A stretch of 64,000 bases of DNA from an uncultured Bacteroidales bacterium (lineage in GTDB: Bacteria; Bacteroidota; Bacteroidia; Bacteroidales; Bacteroidaceae). Position 1 is the first letter of the stretch. Each line of letters opens with the position of its first letter. The translations under genes were made by a program, and so were the position numbers. The DNA is taken from the NCBI GenBank assembly GCA_902760315.1, contig CACWFV010000024.1:2053-66052 (forward strand), in the 5' to 3' direction. The notes beneath the pieces are model-generated. The model ran no database searches and was not told where the DNA came from. It was given only the letters and a program-made list of their open reading frames with translations. Of the stretch, positions 1 through 7,719 are shown piece after piece.

Positions 1-901
1 GGGCAGCGTTTTCCGCGCCACTACGGAGAAGGAGAGCTGCGAGGCGGTAGAAGCCGCCATCGAGGGTGGCATCAATTTTATTGACGTCAGTCCTTACTAC
101 GGCCACTACAAGGCCGAAACTGTGCTGGGCAAGGCGCTGCGGCACATTCCTCGCGACAAGTACTACCTGAGTACCAAGGTAGGACGCTACGGCAAGGACG
201 GCACCAATACGTGGGACTACTCCGCCCGCCGCGTGACCGCCAGCGTCTATGAGAGCATGGAGCGCATGGGCATTGACTATATCGACCTGATACAGGTGCA
301 CGACATAGAGTTCCAGGCAGCCCGCCCCGGCGGTTTGCAACTGGTGGTCGACGAGACGTTGCCGGCACTCGTCGAACTGCGCGAGAAAGGAGTGGTGGGG
401 CACGTAGGCATCACCGACCTGCAGCTGGAGAATCTGAAGTGGGTCATCGAGAAGTGTGAGGCGCAGACCACCCCTGACCAGAAGCCCATGGTCGAGAGCG
501 TGCTCAACTTCTGCCACTATACGCTCAACGACGATTCGCTCAAGGACTATCTGGACTTCTTCGAGTCGCACGGCATTGGCGTCGTCAACGCCTCGCCCCT
601 GTCCATGGGGCTGCTCTCCGAGCGTGGCGTACCGGCCTGGCATCCCGCTCCACGATCGCTGGTCGAGGCCTGCCAGCGAGCCGCGTCCCATTGCCGCGCC
701 AAGGGCTACCCCATAGAGCGCCTGGCCATGCAGTTTGCCGCCAGCAACTGTAGTATCTGTACTACGCTCTTCTCTTCGGCCAACGCTGCCAACGTGCGGC
801 GCAACATCCAGTGGGCCTGCGAGGAACCCGACTGGTCGTTGGTAAAAGAGATAAAAAATATCATCGGCACTCAACAGCGCGTCACATGGGCAAACTCGTA
901 A
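1..901 (+). CDS. Aldo/keto reductase, 5' end outside window (L-fucose/galactose dehydrogenase-like)
   Basis: The reading frame is open from base 2, so the start lies upstream of the window. It encodes an NAD(P)-dependent aldo/keto reductase. The family's catalytic tetrad is visible: Asp and Tyr in FIDVSPYYG near the left edge, Lys in LSTKVGRYG and His in IQVHDIE. In known oxidative fucose pathways such enzymes oxidise the free sugar at C1 to a lactone. The next gene is an amidohydrolase whose ATG (886) lies inside this gene's last codons, so the two are translationally coupled. The downstream FucP-like permease supports a fucose or similar deoxy-sugar substrate, but the substrate is inferred, not read from the protein. 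Family assignment is firm; the specific reaction is moderate. Confidence 0.85.
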   Translation, partial: GSVFRATTEKESCEAVEAAIEGGINFIDVSPYYGHYKAETVLGKALRHIPRDKYYLSTKVGRYGKDGTNTWDYSARRVTASVYESMERMGIDYIDLIQVHDIEFQAARPGGLQLVVDETLPALVELREKGVVGHVGITDLQLENLKWVIEKCEAQTTPDQKPMVESVLNFCHYTLNDDSLKDYLDFFESHGIGVVNASPLSMGLLSERGVPAWHPAPRSLVEACQRAASHCRAKGYPIERLAMQFAASNCSICTTLFSSANAANVRRNIQWACEEPDWSLVKEIKNIIGTQQRVTWANS

Positions 902-1776
902 TCGATGCTCACAGCCACCTCTGGCTGAAGCAGGACACCACGGTCAATGGCAAGCGCATCCTGTCGTTAAAGAACGGCCGCAGCATCTTCATGGACGAGG
1001 AGGTACAGATGTTGCCTCCCTTCCTCATCGACGGCCAGAACACCGCCGAGGTCTTTCTCTCCAATATGGACTATGCACAGGTTGGCGCAGCCGTCGTCGT
1101 CCAGGAACTGATTGACGGCAACCAGAACGCTTATCTCACCGACGTACAGCAACGCTATCCAGACCGTTTCTTCTGCATGGGCATGGCGTGGACAGCTGAC
1201 GAGGCACAGGCAGTCATCGACGCCGGACTCAGGGGTATCGCTTTCCCCGGCCATCGCATCCACGAACCCCTGCAGACGCTGATGCCCGTCTTCAAACTGA
1301 TGGAGCAGCGCGGACTGGTGTGTTCCATGTGTCTGGCTGACGACGAGTGCCAGATAGCCCAGATGTCCGAGGTCATCCAGGAGTGTCCGTCGCTGCGCGT
1401 TGCCATCGGACATTTCGGCATGCCCACCACATCGTCGTTCCGTTCCCAGGTGCTGCTGGCACGTCAGGGCAGCAACGTCACGATAGAGTCGGGTGGCATC
1501 ACGTGGCTCTACAATGCCGAGTTCTATCCCTTCCCGACGGCCGTCCGTCGCATTCAGGAAGCCGCCGACCTGGTGGGGTGGGAGCGGCTGATGTGGGGTT
1601 CCGACTATCCGCGCACCATTACCGCCATCACCTATAAGATGTCGTACGACTTCATCGAGAAAAGCACTGAACTGACGGCCGGTGAGAAACGGCTTTTCCT
1701 GGGCGAGAACGCTCAGCGGTTCTATGGCTTCAAGAATCTTCCAGAATTACCATACATTAAAAACATGTCAGAATGA
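886..1776 (+). CDS. Amidohydrolase family 2 protein, probable sugar lactonase
   Basis: A 296-residue amidohydrolase (Amidohydro_2, TIM-barrel). The start is taken as ATG 886 because the product then begins MGKLVIDAHSHLW, the usual N-terminal metal-binding HxH strand; a longer open frame from 811 would add an unrelated basic extension that lies within the preceding gene. Metal and catalytic signatures are DAHSHLW at residues 6-12, conserved His residues mid-protein (AIGHFG) and GSDYPRT near the C-terminus. Members of this family hydrolyse L-fucono-, L-rhamnono- or galactono-lactones. Placement straight after an aldo/keto reductase fits hydrolysis of the lactone it makes. It overlaps the previous gene by 16 bp and the next gene by 4 bp (ATGA), so all are one operon. 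Confidence 0.85.
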   Translation: MGKLVIDAHSHLWLKQDTTVNGKRILSLKNGRSIFMDEEVQMLPPFLIDGQNTAEVFLSNMDYAQVGAAVVVQELIDGNQNAYLTDVQQRYPDRFFCMGMAWTADEAQAVIDAGLRGIAFPGHRIHEPLQTLMPVFKLMEQRGLVCSMCLADDECQIAQMSEVIQECPSLRVAIGHFGMPTTSSFRSQVLLARQGSNVTIESGGITWLYNAEFYPFPTAVRRIQEAADLVGWERLMWGSDYPRTITAITYKMSYDFIEKSTELTAGEKRLFLGENAQRFYGFKNLPELPYIKNMSE

Positions 1777-2822
1777 AAGCAATACAGATTACCCATTCAC
1801 AATCGTTAAACATCATCGAGATAGACAAACCTGAGGCCCCAGGAGCGGGCGAAATACTGCTCAAGCTGCACTACGTAGGTTTCTGCGGTTCCGACATCAA
1901 CACCTTCATGGGGCGCAACACGATGGCCCTTGACCCCGTTATCCCCGGCCACGAGATAGGTGCCGTCATCGAGGCCGTGGGCAGCGGCGTGCCTGAGGGC
2001 TTGAAGCCCGGCATGGTGGTGACGTGCAATCCTTATACCAATTGCGGCAAGTGTGCCTCCTGTCGCAACCAGCGCGTCAACGCCTGCCAGCACAACGAGA
2101 CGCTGGGCGTACAGCGCAACGGAGCCATGCGTGAGTACATCACTATGCCCTGGGAGAAGGTCATTCCCGCCGGACTGCTCGACCCGAAGACCTGTGCGCT
2201 GGTAGAGCCCATGAGCGTGGGTTTCCACGCCGTCGGCCGTGCTCAGGTTACCGACATCGACGTCGTCATGGTCATTGGTTGCGGCATGGTGGGCATGGGA
2301 GCCGTCGTGCGCTCCACGCTGCGTGGTGCCACGGTCATTGCCGCCGACATCGACGACGACAAGCTGGCCCTGGCCAAACGGATGGGTGCCTCGTACACCA
2401 TCAACACCCAGCGCGAAGACGTTCACCAGCGGCTGCTGGAGATGACCAGCGGTTTCGGTCCCGACGTCGTCATCGAGGCTGTGGGCAGCACGCCAACCTA
2501 CCAGATGGCCGTCGACGAGGTAGCCTTTACGGGCCGCGTGGTGTGCATAGGCTATGCTAAGGCCGAAGTATCGTTCCAGACGAAGTATTTCGTACAGAAG
2601 GAGCTCGACATCCGTGGCTCGCGCAATGCCCAGCCCTCCGACTTCCGTGCCGTCATCCACTACCTGGAGCGCCAGCGTACCGGCGGCGGCCATGCCCCCA
2701 TCGACCAACTCATCACGCAGGTCATTCGCCCGGAGCAGGCACTGTCTACCATGCGCTGGTGGAGCGAGCATCCGGGCAAGGTGTTCCGCATACTGGTTCA
2801 GTTTGCCGAACAAAACGATTAA
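1773..2822 (+). CDS. Zinc-dependent medium-chain dehydrogenase (sugar/polyol type)
   Basis: A 349-residue MDR-superfamily alcohol dehydrogenase. Catalytic zinc ligands are the Cys in FCGSD (about residue 37) and the GHE motif (about residue 65). The four-Cys structural zinc lobe is present at about residues 87-108 (TNCGKCASC then NAC). The Rossmann NAD(P) motif GCGMVGMGAV follows at about residue 168. In oxidative deoxy-sugar pathways a dehydrogenase acts on the 2-keto-3-deoxy acid made by a dehydratase; this protein may do that, though no dehydratase or aldolase lies in the window. Start ATG overlaps the stop of the lactonase gene (ATGA). The fit to the operon is good; the substrate is unproven. 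Confidence 0.85.
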   Translation: MKAIQITHSQSLNIIEIDKPEAPGAGEILLKLHYVGFCGSDINTFMGRNTMALDPVIPGHEIGAVIEAVGSGVPEGLKPGMVVTCNPYTNCGKCASCRNQRVNACQHNETLGVQRNGAMREYITMPWEKVIPAGLLDPKTCALVEPMSVGFHAVGRAQVTDIDVVMVIGCGMVGMGAVVRSTLRGATVIAADIDDDKLALAKRMGASYTINTQREDVHQRLLEMTSGFGPDVVIEAVGSTPTYQMAVDEVAFTGRVVCIGYAKAEVSFQTKYFVQKELDIRGSRNAQPSDFRAVIHYLERQRTGGGHAPIDQLITQVIRPEQALSTMRWWSEHPGKVFRILVQFAEQND

Positions 2823-2858
2823 AGATACTCAAGCTAAGAACCTGAAACTACAGATGTT

Positions 2859-4100
2859 ATGAAAGTCATAGAACACCGTTACCTGCTACCCTTTGTGCTG
2901 GTCACCAGCCTCTTTGCCCTGTGGGGCTTGGCCAACAACATGACCGACACGCTGCTGGCCGCCTTCCGCAAGATTATGCAGATGAGCGACACGCAGACCA
3001 GTTTCATCCAGATGGCCTTCTACGGAGCCTACTTCTGTCTGGCCCTGCCTGCCGCCCTGTTCATACGCCGCCACAGCTACAAGAGTGGCGTCATTCTGGG
3101 ACTGCTGATGTATGCCACCGGTGCCATCCTCTTCCTGCCCGCCGCCTGGACGGAGAGCTACCTGTTCTACCTGGTGGCCATCTACATCATGGCGGCAGGC
3201 TGCTCGGTGCTGGAGACCACGGCCAACCCTTACATCATGTCCATGGGCAGCGCCGAGACCGCTACGCGCCGTCTGAACATCGCCCAGAGCTTTAACCCCA
3301 TAGGCTCTATTGTGGGCATACTCGTCAGCAAGTACTTCATCCTGCAGGACATCTCGCTCTACAGCGTCAGCGGCACCTACGCCTTCCTGGGCGCCGTCCT
3401 GCTGGTCATCATGCTCGTCATGCTCTTCGTGCGCATGCCTGAGGGTAAGGACGCTGCCGGTGAGAGCTCCCTGTCATCCACCTTCCGCCGCCTGTTGCGC
3501 AACAAGCACTACGCCTGGGGCGTGGTGGCCCAGTTCTTCTATGTCGGAGCCCAGATTTGCGTCTGGAGCTTCACCATCCGGCTGGTCATGCACGAACTGG
3601 GCCACGTCGAGTCCGAGGCTGCCACGCTATACCTCGCATCCATCGTCGGTTTCTGCGCCTCGCGCTTTGTCTACACCTGGCTCATGAAGTTTGTGGCTCC
3701 CGCGCGACTGCTCTTCTGGGGTGGCGTGCTCAGCGCGCTGTCTACGCTCGCGGTGGTCGTTGCCTCGGGTTGGACGTGCGTCGTGGCGCTGGTGTTGGTC
3801 AGCGTCTTCATGAGTCTGATGTTTCCCACCATCTACGGCATTGCCCTGGGCTCGCTGACCAGCGGTGCCGCTGCCGATGGCTGCCCTGCCAGCGCCGACG
3901 CTGCCGATGGCTGCGCTGTTTCTTCGGGCGACGTGAAGATAGGTGCCAGCGGGCTGATCATGGCCATCCTGGGCGGTGCGCTACTGACCCCTGTGCAGGG
4001 CATCGTCAGCGACTTGGCCGGCATCAACCAGTCCTACCTGGTGCCCTTCGGCTGTTTTCTGGTCGTGATGGTCTACGCCCAGAGTTGCAAGAAAACATGA
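2859..4100 (+). CDS. fucP: L-fucose:H+ symporter-like MFS permease
   Basis: A 413-residue, 12-helix major facilitator permease of the FucP branch. The N-terminal stretch LFALWGLANNMTDTLL and the ETTANPYIMSMG segment around residue 120 are typical of fucose/glucose permeases of this branch. It would bring L-fucose, or a related sugar, across the inner membrane with protons. One oddity is a Gly/Ala/Asp/Cys-rich insertion at about residues 335-353, just before GDVKIGASGL, built from a repeated 16-bp DNA unit (3869 and 3899); it falls in a loop between late helices and is not something I recognise in other FucP proteins. The gene follows the dehydrogenase by 36 bp and is probably in the same transcript. 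Confidence 0.85.
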   Translation: MKVIEHRYLLPFVLVTSLFALWGLANNMTDTLLAAFRKIMQMSDTQTSFIQMAFYGAYFCLALPAALFIRRHSYKSGVILGLLMYATGAILFLPAAWTESYLFYLVAIYIMAAGCSVLETTANPYIMSMGSAETATRRLNIAQSFNPIGSIVGILVSKYFILQDISLYSVSGTYAFLGAVLLVIMLVMLFVRMPEGKDAAGESSLSSTFRRLLRNKHYAWGVVAQFFYVGAQICVWSFTIRLVMHELGHVESEAATLYLASIVGFCASRFVYTWLMKFVAPARLLFWGGVLSALSTLAVVVASGWTCVVALVLVSVFMSLMFPTIYGIALGSLTSGAAADGCPASADAADGCAVSSGDVKIGASGLIMAILGGALLTPVQGIVSDLAGINQSYLVPFGCFLVVMVYAQSCKKT

Positions 4101-4142
4101 GTTAACACTAGCACGAATAAACACAAGCAAAAGTAAGAAAAC

Positions 4143-5312
4143 ATGAATAAGAAAGTCTTCGTTTCCGGCTGTTACGATTTGCTGCACTCCGGCCATGTGG
4201 AGTTTTTCCGCCAGGCAGCCCAGTATGGCGACCTGTATGTGGGTATTGGTTCCGACAAGACCATCCTGGGCTACAAACACCACAAGACGGTCTACAGCCA
4301 GCAGGAGCGCCTCTTCATGGTCAAGGCCATCCGCTACGTCAAGGACGCCTACATCAATCAGGGCAGCGGCATTCTGGACTTCCTGCCCACGCTGGACATG
4401 CTGAAGCCCGACATCCTCGTGGTCAACAGCGACGGCGACAACGCCGACAAGCGCCGCGTCTGCCGTGAGCGCGGCATGGAGTATGTAGTGCTGGAGCGGC
4501 TGCCCCAGCAGGGGCTGAAGGCACGCTCATCGACCGACCTAAAGCAGACCGAGTCGCAGATACCGACCCGCCTCGACATTGCCGGCACGTGGATAGACCA
4601 GCCCTACGTGTCGTGCCACGCGCCGGGCTGGGCGCTGACCATTTCCCTGGAGCCCACCTTCGACATTCGTGAACGCTGCGGACTGAGCACCAGCACGCGC
4701 AACACAATCAAGAAGATATGGCCCTACCAGTTGCCAAACATGGACCCGGAGATGCTGGCCAAACTGGTGTTCTGCTTCGAGAACGACCCAGAGCGCTCCG
4801 ACGGCATCGTCAGCGGTGCCCAGGACGCCATCGGCATCTGTGTGCCCGGACTCTGCCGCCACTATTACGACAACCGCTTCTGGCCTGAGCGCATCGAGAC
4901 CTGCTCCGACGAGCGCGTGCTCTGCTGGCTGGAGTCCCACCTGGTGATGGTGCCCATGGAGCCGCGCCAGCCGGGTTGCAATGTACTTGAAGGCAATGAT
5001 ATCAACCCACTGAAGGTCAAGTCGTTGACCGCCGCTTCCGACGACTGCTGGCAGGCCATCATGCACCGTGATCTCGACATGTTTGCCCGTGCCTATGCCG
5101 CCAGTTTCCGTGCCCAGGTATCTATGTTTCCCGCCATGGTTCAAGGCTCCGTCTCGTCCTACATCGACCGCTACCGCGACCACGTGCTGGCCTACAAGAT
5201 GCCCGGAGCCGGCGGTGGCGGCTACCTCGCCTGCGTAGTCACCGACGCCGCCGCCTTCCATGCCGGCCACCCCGAAGCCATCCGGCTCACCATCCGGCGG
5301 GCGGGGCTGTAG
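4143..5312 (+). CDS. Fusion of cytidylyltransferase-like domain and compact GHMP-type kinase domain
   Basis: A 389-residue two-domain protein. Residues 1-135 are a nucleotidyltransferase of the TagD/HldE/RibF type: VSGCYDLLHSGHVEFF holds the HxGH motif and SSTDLK near residue 130 the second nucleotide motif. From about residue 145 the chain resembles a GHMP sugar kinase: RLDIAGTWIDQP is like the N-terminal sugar motif, CGLSTSTRNT is like the PxxxGLGSSA loop (but altered), SGAQDAIGI is like the substrate-side QD motif, and MPGAGGGGY at about residue 353 is a classic GHMP motif 3. The kinase half is about 245 residues, shorter than the usual 300-350. The pairing recalls HldE and Fkp, which activate sugars to NDP-sugars, but the domain types differ from both. 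Location at the end of the fucose operon suggests a fucose-linked salvage or regulatory role; this is inference. Confidence 0.7.
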   Translation: MNKKVFVSGCYDLLHSGHVEFFRQAAQYGDLYVGIGSDKTILGYKHHKTVYSQQERLFMVKAIRYVKDAYINQGSGILDFLPTLDMLKPDILVVNSDGDNADKRRVCRERGMEYVVLERLPQQGLKARSSTDLKQTESQIPTRLDIAGTWIDQPYVSCHAPGWALTISLEPTFDIRERCGLSTSTRNTIKKIWPYQLPNMDPEMLAKLVFCFENDPERSDGIVSGAQDAIGICVPGLCRHYYDNRFWPERIETCSDERVLCWLESHLVMVPMEPRQPGCNVLEGNDINPLKVKSLTAASDDCWQAIMHRDLDMFARAYAASFRAQVSMFPAMVQGSVSSYIDRYRDHVLAYKMPGAGGGGYLACVVTDAAAFHAGHPEAIRLTIRRAGL

Positions 5313-5363
5313 AATTGGCCTACAGGGTCATCAGGCTCTTGTATGAAGACTATATAAAAAAAG

Positions 5364-5405
5364 AATGAGGATATGTCTCGCAGAGGGGCATATCCTTATT
5401 TTTCT
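5364..5405 (+). terminator. Rho-independent terminator of the sugar operon
   Basis: A 12-bp stem (5364-5375 with 5389-5400, one G-T wobble) around GGATATG/CATATCC is followed by a T-rich run. It lies 52 bp after the stop of the fusion gene and closes the operon. Confidence 0.75.
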
Positions 5406-5469
5406 CTAAAATGGCTGCGACAGCCTTTGTTTGGCATTATTATCGCCGGAAGTCTCCCTGTTTTAACTT

Positions 5470-5925
5470 TTGTTTGTTTTTTTTTTTGAAATTAACGCAG
5501 AACGTTGTACCCTGGAAAACAAATTCGGCGATAAAAGCGTACTGATTTCTGACAAGACTAGTATCGGTTTCATGAAAAAGATGTATGCGGGTAGAATTTG
5601 GGATATGTTATTATTTAATTTTCAGAGTGACGGGCACCAATCGTATTTAAATCGCTGCATACTTGTTTACAATTGTGATGATCTTAAAGAAGCAATGCAT
5701 ATACGTGATGCTATTAAAGAACAAATGGATAAGAAATATATAATCATAGATTTCACCGACAAAGAGACTAACTTAATCTATTACTTGGGAGGGGAGTCTC
5801 CAACAGATAAAGACATGCCAGGTTTCTCTATCAGCATAATAAAGTATAATGATGATCTTGATGAAAAAAAGTATGGAGTCCGTGTAGACTACGGCCCTTA
5901 CAACTACGTAAAAGAAGAATTATAG
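5470..5925 (+). CDS. Hypothetical protein or gene remnant after a T11 tract
   Basis: An open frame of up to 151 codons, clearly richer in A+T than its neighbours. I do not recognise the product; it is a soluble-looking mixed alpha/beta sequence with several Asp/Lys/Tyr-rich strands and no signal peptide. There is no ATG at the 5' end: an in-frame stop sits at 5464, the first possible start is TTG 5470, and the first ATG is codon 35. The beginning contains 11 consecutive T (5477-5487). An ATG at 5411 would read into this frame if the tract were one T longer. It may be a truncated gene, a phase-variable gene or a transferred fragment. No terminator or partner gene is evident. Confidence 0.4.
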   Translation: MFVFFFEINAERCTLENKFGDKSVLISDKTSIGFMKKMYAGRIWDMLLFNFQSDGHQSYLNRCILVYNCDDLKEAMHIRDAIKEQMDKKYIIIDFTDKETNLIYYLGGESPTDKDMPGFSISIIKYNDDLDEKKYGVRVDYGPYNYVKEEL

Positions 5926-6228
5926 CCCTGCCGTCACTGGCATAGACATATATAAATAACGACATCGCGGAAAGAAGAGCCTGAAGTTTTTCGGAGTTCC
6001 CCATCAAATCTGCTACACTAAACGAAAGGAATCCACGAATAACGAAAGCTGTCATAGCTCACACCAGAAGACGGGCGTGGGCATTGATGGTATTCGACAA
6101 AGTGGATAAGGTGTAGCAGCCTTGATGGGTTTGTTGTTGCTGTTGGTGGCCCACGCTCTTATTTCTTTCTGCAGGCCGGCAAAACAAACGGACACAATAC
6201 ATGAAAAAATGGAAAAGACACTGACAAC

Positions 6229-6295
6229 GACACTGAAAACGGAAAACAGATACCGTCTGCAATCGAACTTCGAGAAGACTTCTCAGGAGTGCGAC
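6229..6295. repeat. 67-bp direct repeat, left copy
   Basis: This stretch matches 7121-7187 at 64 of 67 positions in the same orientation. The two copies bracket the toxin-antitoxin pair. Both begin GACACTGAAAACGGAAAACA and end in GCGAC. Bases 5926-6228 hold no gene I can support. Confidence 0.85.
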
Positions 6296-6350
6296 GCACT
6301 GAAACAAGCAATATTACGACAAGTATTTGAATAAGCGAATGAAGAATCAA

Positions 6351-6752
6351 TTACCTCTGAATCCAGTTCTCGATTTGCAAGCCCTCGATGCGGCTGAGAT
6401 GCTGAACGTTGTCTGTCACCATTGTGAGACCGGCAACTTTAGCGGCGCAACCAATGAAGAGGTCGTAATCCTCTATCGGGGTGCCCAAGCCTTGGAGCCT
6501 GAGTTTCTCCTGGCAGAAAGCATCAATGGTGTCAGCAAAAGGAACAACGCTGACCTTGCTGATGAAATCGTTGACAATATGGAGGTTTTCATCCTTCTTC
6601 TTACTCTTGTATGCGCCGAAACGCAATTCCATCACCGTCACGTCGGCAACATAGCATTGCTCACGGCCAATCTCCTCAAGCCGCTCGTTGACACCATATT
6701 TATTACGCAAGGCGAATATGCATATATTGGTATCCAAAAGAAATCCCTTCAT
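6351..6752 (-). CDS. vapC: PIN-domain ribonuclease toxin (VapC-like)
   Basis: A 133-residue PIN-domain protein, the expected size for a VapC toxin. The acidic metal-binding residues are all in place: Asp7 (LLDTN), Glu42 (VMELRFG), Asp97 (EDYDLFIG) and Asp114 (VTDN). VapC toxins cleave tRNA or rRNA and are held inactive by the cognate antitoxin. The start overlaps the antitoxin stop at 6749-6752 (ATGA), the usual coupled order with antitoxin first. The 67-bp repeats on each side suggest the pair moved in as a unit. Family is confident; the RNA target is unknown. Confidence 0.88.
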   Translation of the reverse strand: MKGFLLDTNICIFALRNKYGVNERLEEIGREQCYVADVTVMELRFGAYKSKKKDENLHIVNDFISKVSVVPFADTIDAFCQEKLRLQGLGTPIEDYDLFIGCAAKVAGLTMVTDNVQHLSRIEGLQIENWIQR

Positions 6753-7009
6753 AATACCAATTCTTTCAAGTTCGCATTTCTTGAAGAACGTATGTCTTCA
6801 ATGATTTCCTCGGCAGTTCTGTCGTCCTGCCAGCGTCCGGCAAAACTCTTTGTCCACCCCTTTTCGCTGGATGGCTCTGATACGGAATTGGCAACAGAAC
6901 TGCTTAACAGCGTGATGAGTTCAAGTTTCACACTGTTGCTGAGGTCTTTCAACTCTGACCAATACTTCGCGCTGACAGGTGAAGAGGGCGATAACGTCAT
7001 TGCTTTCAT
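6749..7009 (-). CDS. Antitoxin of the PIN toxin
   Basis: An 86-residue protein directly upstream of, and overlapping, the PIN toxin. The start is ATG at 7009; the frame is open further upstream but that part is a Phe/Tyr-rich translation of A+T-rich promoter DNA. The N-terminal half (KYWSELKDLSNSVKLELITLLSSS) looks helical. The C-terminal half carries the motif GRWQDDRTAEEIIEDIRSSR, which I associate with Bacteroidales antitoxins that wrap around PIN toxins. It probably also represses the pair. Assignment rests on position and the C-terminal motif. Confidence 0.8.
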   Translation of the reverse strand: MKAMTLSPSSPVSAKYWSELKDLSNSVKLELITLLSSSVANSVSEPSSEKGWTKSFAGRWQDDRTAEEIIEDIRSSRNANLKELVL

Positions 7010-7120
7010 AATGATATGTTTGCTATTCTGCCTGCAAAAATAGAAATAATATTTGAAACTACAAAATAAAAACTGGAAAAACAATATAATAAACAATATT
7101 CGACAGACAATCATGGGAAA

Positions 7121-7187
7121 GACACTGAAAACGGAAAACAGATACCGTCTGCAATCGAACTGCGAGAAGATTTCTCAGGACTGCGAC
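7121..7187. repeat. 67-bp direct repeat, right copy
   Basis: Partner of 6229-6295, differing at three positions. It lies upstream of the antitoxin start on the promoter side, so it may also contain regulatory sequence. Confidence 0.85.
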
Positions 7188-7212
7188 AGGTCGAGGACTC
7201 CACTTTTTATGT

Positions 7213-7273
7213 ATATTTAACTTTTGTACTAAACTTTCTAAATTATATATATATTTAACTTTTGTATTAAACT
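7213..7273. repeat. Two 23-bp direct repeats ahead of the HTH gene
   Basis: Copies at 7213-7235 and 7251-7273 share ATATTTAACTTTTGTA then TAAACT, differing at one base, with start points 38 bp apart. They lie just before the small HTH gene and could be its operators; this is inferred from position only. Confidence 0.6.
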
Positions 7274-7344
7274 CTTTTAAAACCAAACAGAACAATGAAA
7301 AAAGAAACGAAGATTGACCTGAAAAAGGCAATGATGAAAAAAAC

Positions 7345-7512
7345 ATGACTGAAGTGGAATTGGCACAGCGGCTGGGACTCTCGCGCCCCTACGTCAACGC
7401 CGTGGCGTGCGGTAAGAAAAACGTGACGGTGATCCAGCTGGAGCGCATGGCCCAAGCGCTGGGCATGAGGCTGCACATAGCGTTCGACGACGACGGCGAC
7501 GGGCCCCTGTGA
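7345..7512 (+). CDS. Tiny XRE-type helix-turn-helix protein
   Basis: A 55-residue protein beginning MTEVELAQRLGLSRPYVNAV, which is an XRE/Cro-type helix-turn-helix, followed by VTVIQLERMAQALGM, the usual fourth helix. It stops shortly after one HTH domain, as in small antitoxin-like or phage-type repressors. A 17-codon leader frame (7295-7348) ends with TGA overlapping this ATG. If the A7 run at 7337-7343 had one more A, the leader (MKKETKIDLKKAMMKK) would join the HTH to give a normal-looking XRE start. So this is either a coupled pair or a frameshifted gene. No toxin partner follows. Confidence 0.65.
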   Translation: MTEVELAQRLGLSRPYVNAVACGKKNVTVIQLERMAQALGMRLHIAFDDDGDGPL

Positions 7513-7600
7513 AGCCCCCACATCCCCTTATATTTCCGTTCCCCTTTAGGGGGAACTCCAATATAAGGGGCGGGCTTCACCGGGAACTCCGGCAGCACGT

Positions 7601-7684
7601 ACAGCTGATACGGCAACGGCTACAGCTAATACAGCGACGGCTACAGCTAATACGGCAGCGGCTACAGCTAATACGGCGGCGTAT
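7601..7684. repeat. Four tandem copies of a 21-bp unit
   Basis: Units begin at 7601, 7622, 7643 and 7664, consensus ACAGCTAATACGGCAGCGGC plus T. The last unit doubles as the left arm of the terminator hairpin at 7662-7693. Confidence 0.9.
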
Positions 7685-7707
7685 TAGCTGTAGAAATCAG
7701 TTTTTTT
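7662..7707 (+). terminator. Perfect 13-bp terminator hairpin after the HTH gene
   Basis: CTACAGCTAATAC (7662-7674) pairs perfectly with 7681-7693 around a GGCGGC loop and is followed by a T7 run at 7701-7707. Confidence 0.8.
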
Positions 7708-7719
7708 GCTGACAACTTA

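Noticed and set aside
811-885. N-terminal extension of the amidohydrolase
   Set aside because: It lies inside the preceding gene and is a basic, non-conserved string; ATG 886 gives the canonical start.
1806-2813. 335-codon open frame on the minus strand opposite the zinc dehydrogenase gene
   Set aside because: It mirrors a GC-rich gene in its codon-complement frame and has a His/Val-rich, low-complexity product with no motif.
6122-6334. 70-codon frame ending in the left 67-bp repeat
   Set aside because: The repeat gives a similar peptide at 7114 but with a different, early stop; both look incidental to a DNA repeat.
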